A DNA stretch of 64,000 bases from CBDUQN01 sp965369375. Lineage in GTDB: Bacteria; Krumholzibacteriota; Krumholzibacteriia; Krumholzibacteriales; Krumholzibacteriaceae. A program made the translations under genes and the position numbers. The notes beneath the pieces are model-generated. The model saw only the letters and a list, made by a program, of their open reading frames with translations. It did not search any database and had not been told where the DNA came from. Within the stretch, counting starts at the first letter, position 1; each line of letters starts with the position of its first letter. Shown piece after piece: positions 60,913-64,000 of this stretch. The stretch covers positions 1 through 64,000 of the forward strand of contig CBDUQN010000001.1 of NCBI GenBank assembly GCA_965369375.1, written 5' to 3'.

Positions 60913-61863
60913 ATGCGATTGCATCGTGGGATCCTCGCAGTGCTCATTTTCTTAGTGTCCCCGGTGTTCCCTTCGGTGGGGACGGCCGCGCCGAGCGCGT
61001 ATGCGAGCGATGATGGTTCGCGTTCGGCGGTCGCGAGAGGTGATGATGGTTCGCGTTCGGCGGTCGCGAGAGGCGATGATGGTTCGCGTTCGGCGGCCGC
61101 AGAAGGTTCGGAGATGAATATACTGTTCCTGCATCATAGTACCGGTGAGGTGATATGGAGGGGTGGTGTGCCCGAATGGTTCGATCGGCACAACACGGAT
61201 AACGGCACAAGCTACGAGATCGAGAAGCGCACCTTCCCGAAAGGCTCCCCCTATCCGTGGAACAACTATCCGTTTGATTACTGGAATATCTGGGTCGAGC
61301 ATGCGGGGGGCGAACCGTATATGGAAGAGCCGACCCTCGAGATCCTCACACGGCAATACGATGTCATCATTTTCAAGCACTGTTTTCCCGTCTGCTATAT
61401 CGGCAAGGACACGGGCAATCCGGATATCGGTTCACAGAAAAAGCGTATCGAGAACTTCAAGCTCCAGTACGACGCCCTCAAATCGAAGATGCTCGAGTTT
61501 CCGGAGACGAAGTTCATCGTCTGGACGGGCGCAGCGCAGGTCAAAAAGGTCTCGCTCAAATCGAGGGTCGCATTCCTGCTCAAGAAAGGCACCTGCTGGA
61601 GCGAGGACAAGGCCAGGCGCGCGAGGCAATTTTTCGAATGGGTCAAGAATGAATGGGATGAGGAGGGGGATAATATATTCCTTTGGGATTTCTATGAGCT
61701 CGAGACGGAGGGAGGACACTACCTGAAGGAAGAGTATGCGATAAAACCGACAGACTCTCATCCGTGTGAAGCGTTTGCCGGCGACGTCGCGCCCCTGCTG
61801 TGCCGGAGGATCGTGGATGTGATCGAGGGGCGTGGCGATACGGGAAGCATAACCGGAAGGTAA
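60913..61863 (+). CDS. Secreted SGNH-like protein of unknown function
   Basis: This is 316 residues from ATG 60913, after the promoter and at the head of a clean signal peptide (MRLHRGILAVLIFLVSPVF). A 33-base tandem repeat encodes RSAVARGDDGS units just after the signal. Then NILFLHHSTGEVIW looks like SGNH block I, and TDSHPCE near the end may supply Asp-His. It resembles, loosely, the neighbour at 61908 (YYGHTSHG). Envelope carbohydrate esterase or transferase activity is plausible; the family is not known to me. Confidence 0.7.
   Translation: MRLHRGILAVLIFLVSPVFPSVGTAAPSAYASDDGSRSAVARGDDGSRSAVARGDDGSRSAAAEGSEMNILFLHHSTGEVIWRGGVPEWFDRHNTDNGTSYEIEKRTFPKGSPYPWNNYPFDYWNIWVEHAGGEPYMEEPTLEILTRQYDVIIFKHCFPVCYIGKDTGNPDIGSQKKRIENFKLQYDALKSKMLEFPETKFIVWTGAAQVKKVSLKSRVAFLLKKGTCWSEDKARRARQFFEWVKNEWDEEGDNIFLWDFYELETEGGHYLKEEYAIKPTDSHPCEAFAGDVAPLLCRRIVDVIEGRGDTGSITGR
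61009..61107 (+). repeat. In-frame 33-base tandem repeat, three copies
   Basis: Units at 61009, 61042 and 61075 (33 bases each, the third drifted) encode three copies of an eleven-residue DDGSRSAVARG-like unit directly after the signal peptide. The repeat keeps the frame, so slippage would lengthen a flexible linker. Confidence 0.85.
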
Positions 61864-61907
61864 AGTTCATCATCGTTTTCGCGTATTTTCGAACGAGGAG
61901 GCCGATC

Positions 61908-62789
61908 ATGAAGGGATTGACATCAATCATACTGATAGCATCGCTGGTCGCATTGGTATCCGCACCCTCCCTCCACTCGCAGGGCAGGACCAGGCCTATT
62001 ATCATCGACCATACGTGCGCCGATCTATCTCAGATTCCAGCCGAGTGGATAGAGTTTGTGAAGAACAACATGGCGGTGTATTACGGTCACACCTCACATG
62101 GCGGACAGCCGACGATCGGGATGCGAGAGTTAGAGCTTGGCGACCCTTTCTACAGTTATGCCGTCTGTGAAGGTTGTATGCCGACCGAATCCAATACGCT
62201 GAACATCTACGAATACTGGTGGGTGTCGCCGATATACTACTGGTCGATACCTTCCGGGATGGCGAAGACAAGCGGCATCTTGAATGATCACGCGCAAATC
62301 ATCGTCTCTGGTTTTGGCTGGTGTGTCGAAATTCCCGGGTACTCTACCGAGCAGGTACAGGCGTATCTCGACTCGATGACGGTGTTGGAGCAAACACACC
62401 CGGACGTGGCCTTTTTCTATATGACGGGCAACGCTGGCAGCACAAGCGAGAATCGTTACCGTAACAACAATATGATCCGGCAGTACTGCATCGAGAACAA
62501 CAAGGTGCTATTCGACTTCGCCGAGCTCGACAGCTGGTATTTCAATCCCGACACGCAGGAGTGGGAGCAACATACATTCGAAACCTCTGGAGACCCGGTT
62601 CCTCTCTTACACCCGGAGTTCTCCGGCGACAACTTCGGGAACACACATGTGACAAGAGCGTGTTGCCTTCAGAAGGGCAGGGCGTTCTGGTGGATGATGG
62701 CGAGGCTCGCCGGCTGGGACGGCAACACTCCCGTCGAGGGTGCTTCGTGGGGAAAGATAAAAGAGATATTCAAACCCGAGTCCCAATAG
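61908..62789 (+). CDS. Secreted HTSHG-motif protein with C-terminal ASWGxIKxxF tail
   Basis: This is 293 residues from ATG 61908 (GAGGAGG upstream), with a signal peptide ending before QGRTRP. IDHTCADLSQIPAEWI and YYGHTSHGGQPTIGM form the family pattern of secreted bacterial proteins that may be SGNH-like; FYMTGNAGS and HPEFSGDNFGNTH follow. I do not know the function. The C-terminus PVEGASWGKIKEIFKPESQ repeats the end of the protein at 22813, although the two share nothing else. A terminator hairpin follows at 62820. Confidence 0.75.
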   Translation: MKGLTSIILIASLVALVSAPSLHSQGRTRPIIIDHTCADLSQIPAEWIEFVKNNMAVYYGHTSHGGQPTIGMRELELGDPFYSYAVCEGCMPTESNTLNIYEYWWVSPIYYWSIPSGMAKTSGILNDHAQIIVSGFGWCVEIPGYSTEQVQAYLDSMTVLEQTHPDVAFFYMTGNAGSTSENRYRNNNMIRQYCIENNKVLFDFAELDSWYFNPDTQEWEQHTFETSGDPVPLLHPEFSGDNFGNTHVTRACCLQKGRAFWWMMARLAGWDGNTPVEGASWGKIKEIFKPESQ

Positions 62790-62819
62790 GGAACGCAGTG
62801 ATTCAAGCTCCGGAAGATG

Positions 62820-62854
62820 CCGCCGGCGGTGTTGATCGCGTCGCCGGCGGTTTT
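62820..62854 (+). terminator. Terminator after the HTSHG-motif protein
   Basis: CCGCCGGCG (62820-62828) pairs with CGCCGGCGG (62842-62850) around a 13-base loop, followed by four T's. Confidence 0.65.
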
Positions 62855-62960
62855 GATACCGCCGTAGGAATTCTCATTTCCCCACTTGTAGACAATACGG
62901 GAACATAGTATAAAAACAAAGGTTGCTTGCTGACGGATCTCCCTGTCCCGGAGAATGTGA

Positions 62961-64000
62961 ATGGATACCGTTTTTTTTCACGCGCGGGTCTTCGATAACG
63001 AGGTAAAGACACGGGGCTCTGCTTCGTGCACACTGGGGACGCCGGTCAAGATCAACGGGAGATCCGAAGAGGAGGGGATATTCGCGCGGTGGGAATGGGA
63101 CGGCGAGCAACTCGCCGCCCGCAACGATCGCTACGGCTTCTATCCGATATTCTATTTCCAGCGGCCGGGCGAGGTCTGCATGTCTCCGTCGATATTCAAG
63201 CTGATCGAGGAAGGGGCCCCGACCGACCTCGACTACCGGGCATTATCCGTATTTTTCAGACTGGGCAATTTCATCGGCGAAGATACGCCGTTCGAGCATA
63301 TACGCACGTTTCCTCCCAAGACAACTATCGTATGGAGCAAAGACGGGTTTCAGCTCTCCTCCGAAGGGATGCCCCCTCCACGGGTGGAGCGGTATTCCTT
63401 CGACGACGCCGTCGACGGGTATATCGAGTACTTCAGAAAAGCGATCGAGCATCACCTCCCGCCGTCCGAAAACTTCGCGATTCCACTGAGCGGCGGTATG
63501 GACTCGAGGCATATTCTCTTCGGACTCCGCAGCGCGGGCTATAGACCGAAATTCTGTATCACATCCAAATATTTTCCGCCGATGACTGCGGCGGATCCGG
63601 ATATCGCCGCTCGGGTTACCGAGGCGCTCGACATGAAACATATCATTATCGAGCCTTTAGAGTCGGAGTTCGAAGCCGTCATATGGAGGAATAACGTCAC
63701 GAATTTCTGTGCATCCGAGCATCACTGGATGAAAACGATGACCGACTATCTAGTGCGTGAGGTCGAAACGGTATATGACGGTCTTGGTGGGGACGTGCTT
63801 TCCGCGATCGAGGATGAGTTGCGAATCGAGAAGGAGCGTTACGAGTTTTTCTCGGGCGGCAAATTCGAGGAGCTGGCCGATCTGCTCTTGATAAAGAATG
63901 GACTCAAAAGGCTCTTTATACCGGAAGTGTTCAAGAAGCTGAGCCGGGATGTCGCCGTTCGGCATCTCGGCGGAGAGCTCGAGAAATATGCCGGCTACCC
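62961..64000 (+). CDS. Asparagine-synthase-like amidotransferase (partial)
   Basis: The frame opens at ATG 62961 (GGAG seven bases upstream) and is still open at the window end, so about 346 residues are visible. The N-terminal part resembles a glutaminase-like domain (RNDRYGFYPIFYFQ) and the second half has the PP-loop LSGGMDSRHILFGL (about residue 175), as in asparagine synthases. Residue 2 is Asp, not Cys, so the Ntn nucleophile of glutamine hydrolysis is missing. Exopolysaccharide-locus AsnB-like proteins often have this form. The acceptor is unknown; it lies after two secreted SGNH-like proteins. Confidence 0.8.
   Translation, partial: MDTVFFHARVFDNEVKTRGSASCTLGTPVKINGRSEEEGIFARWEWDGEQLAARNDRYGFYPIFYFQRPGEVCMSPSIFKLIEEGAPTDLDYRALSVFFRLGNFIGEDTPFEHIRTFPPKTTIVWSKDGFQLSSEGMPPPRVERYSFDDAVDGYIEYFRKAIEHHLPPSENFAIPLSGGMDSRHILFGLRSAGYRPKFCITSKYFPPMTAADPDIAARVTEALDMKHIIIEPLESEFEAVIWRNNVTNFCASEHHWMKTMTDYLVREVETVYDGLGGDVLSAIEDELRIEKERYEFFSGGKFEELADLLLIKNGLKRLFIPEVFKKLSRDVAVRHLGGELEKYAGY

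Overview
The window is G+C-rich chromosomal DNA from a bacterium with a didermic (Gram-negative type) envelope. Signal peptides and lipoproteins are frequent, and a PorV-like outer-membrane beta-barrel protein is present. Several secreted proteins end in FlgD/T9SS-like immunoglobulin domains, and several GT-C-type membrane proteins carry TPR tails. This mix is typical of uncultured FCB-group phyla (Krumholzibacteriota, Eisenbacteria, Latescibacterota and relatives). That placement is inferred from architecture, not computed. Genes lie on both strands in short operons, many starts are TTG or GTG with good Shine-Dalgarno sites, and promoters resemble the sigma-70 consensus.

Layout: 1-0.22 kb looks like the edge of an integrated element, a tRNA 3'-end remnant followed by a terminator. 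0.36-9.1 kb holds an RRM RNA-binding protein, a secreted C69 dipeptidase with an MFS transporter, an S9 peptidase fused to a thioredoxin-like domain, a thioredoxin-like lipoprotein and a PPi-type phosphofructokinase. 9.1-15.0 kb holds an RNA m5U methyltransferase, a COMT-like methyltransferase and a sugar cluster (GT4, DegT aminotransferase, second glycosyltransferase). 15.1-16.3 kb is a lipoprotein with TPR-like and TlpA-like domains whose first redox cysteine is encoded by UGA, followed by a SECIS-like hairpin: a probable selenoprotein. 16.36-16.54 kb holds a probable small RNA on the minus strand with its own promoter and terminator. 16.8-22.5 kb holds rhomboid-TPR, endonuclease V, an MBL/beta-CASP RNase-like protein and a retropepsin-PDZ protein.

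22.8-34.6 kb holds a secreted protein of unknown function, TldD/TldE, a secreted M28 peptidase containing a beta-propeller, LiaF-like membrane proteins, a class V aminotransferase, a MOP flippase and a secreted M1 aminopeptidase. 34.8-44.7 kb is an envelope polysaccharide/glycosylation region (GT-C proteins, Wzz-like, O-antigen ligase-like, methyltransferase, STT3-like GT). 44.7-60.5 kb holds a PorV-like/FlgD-like pair, a Na/Pi cotransporter, a TPR membrane protein, a DAACS symporter, an exported isoaspartyl methyltransferase, UbiA, acyl-CoA synthetase, a radical SAM protein, an SGNH hydrolase, a nitroreductase and an SpoU methyltransferase. 60.9-64.0 kb holds two secreted SGNH-like proteins of unknown function and a truncated asparagine-synthase-like gene.

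Recurring themes are extracellular proteolysis and peptide uptake, extracytoplasmic thiol redox (three thioredoxin-fold proteins in the first 17 kb) and surface polysaccharide or protein glycosylation. The most notable items are the UGA-containing TlpA-like gene, the orphan structured RNA beside it, and a short C-terminal tail (ASWGxIKxxF) shared by two otherwise unrelated secreted proteins.
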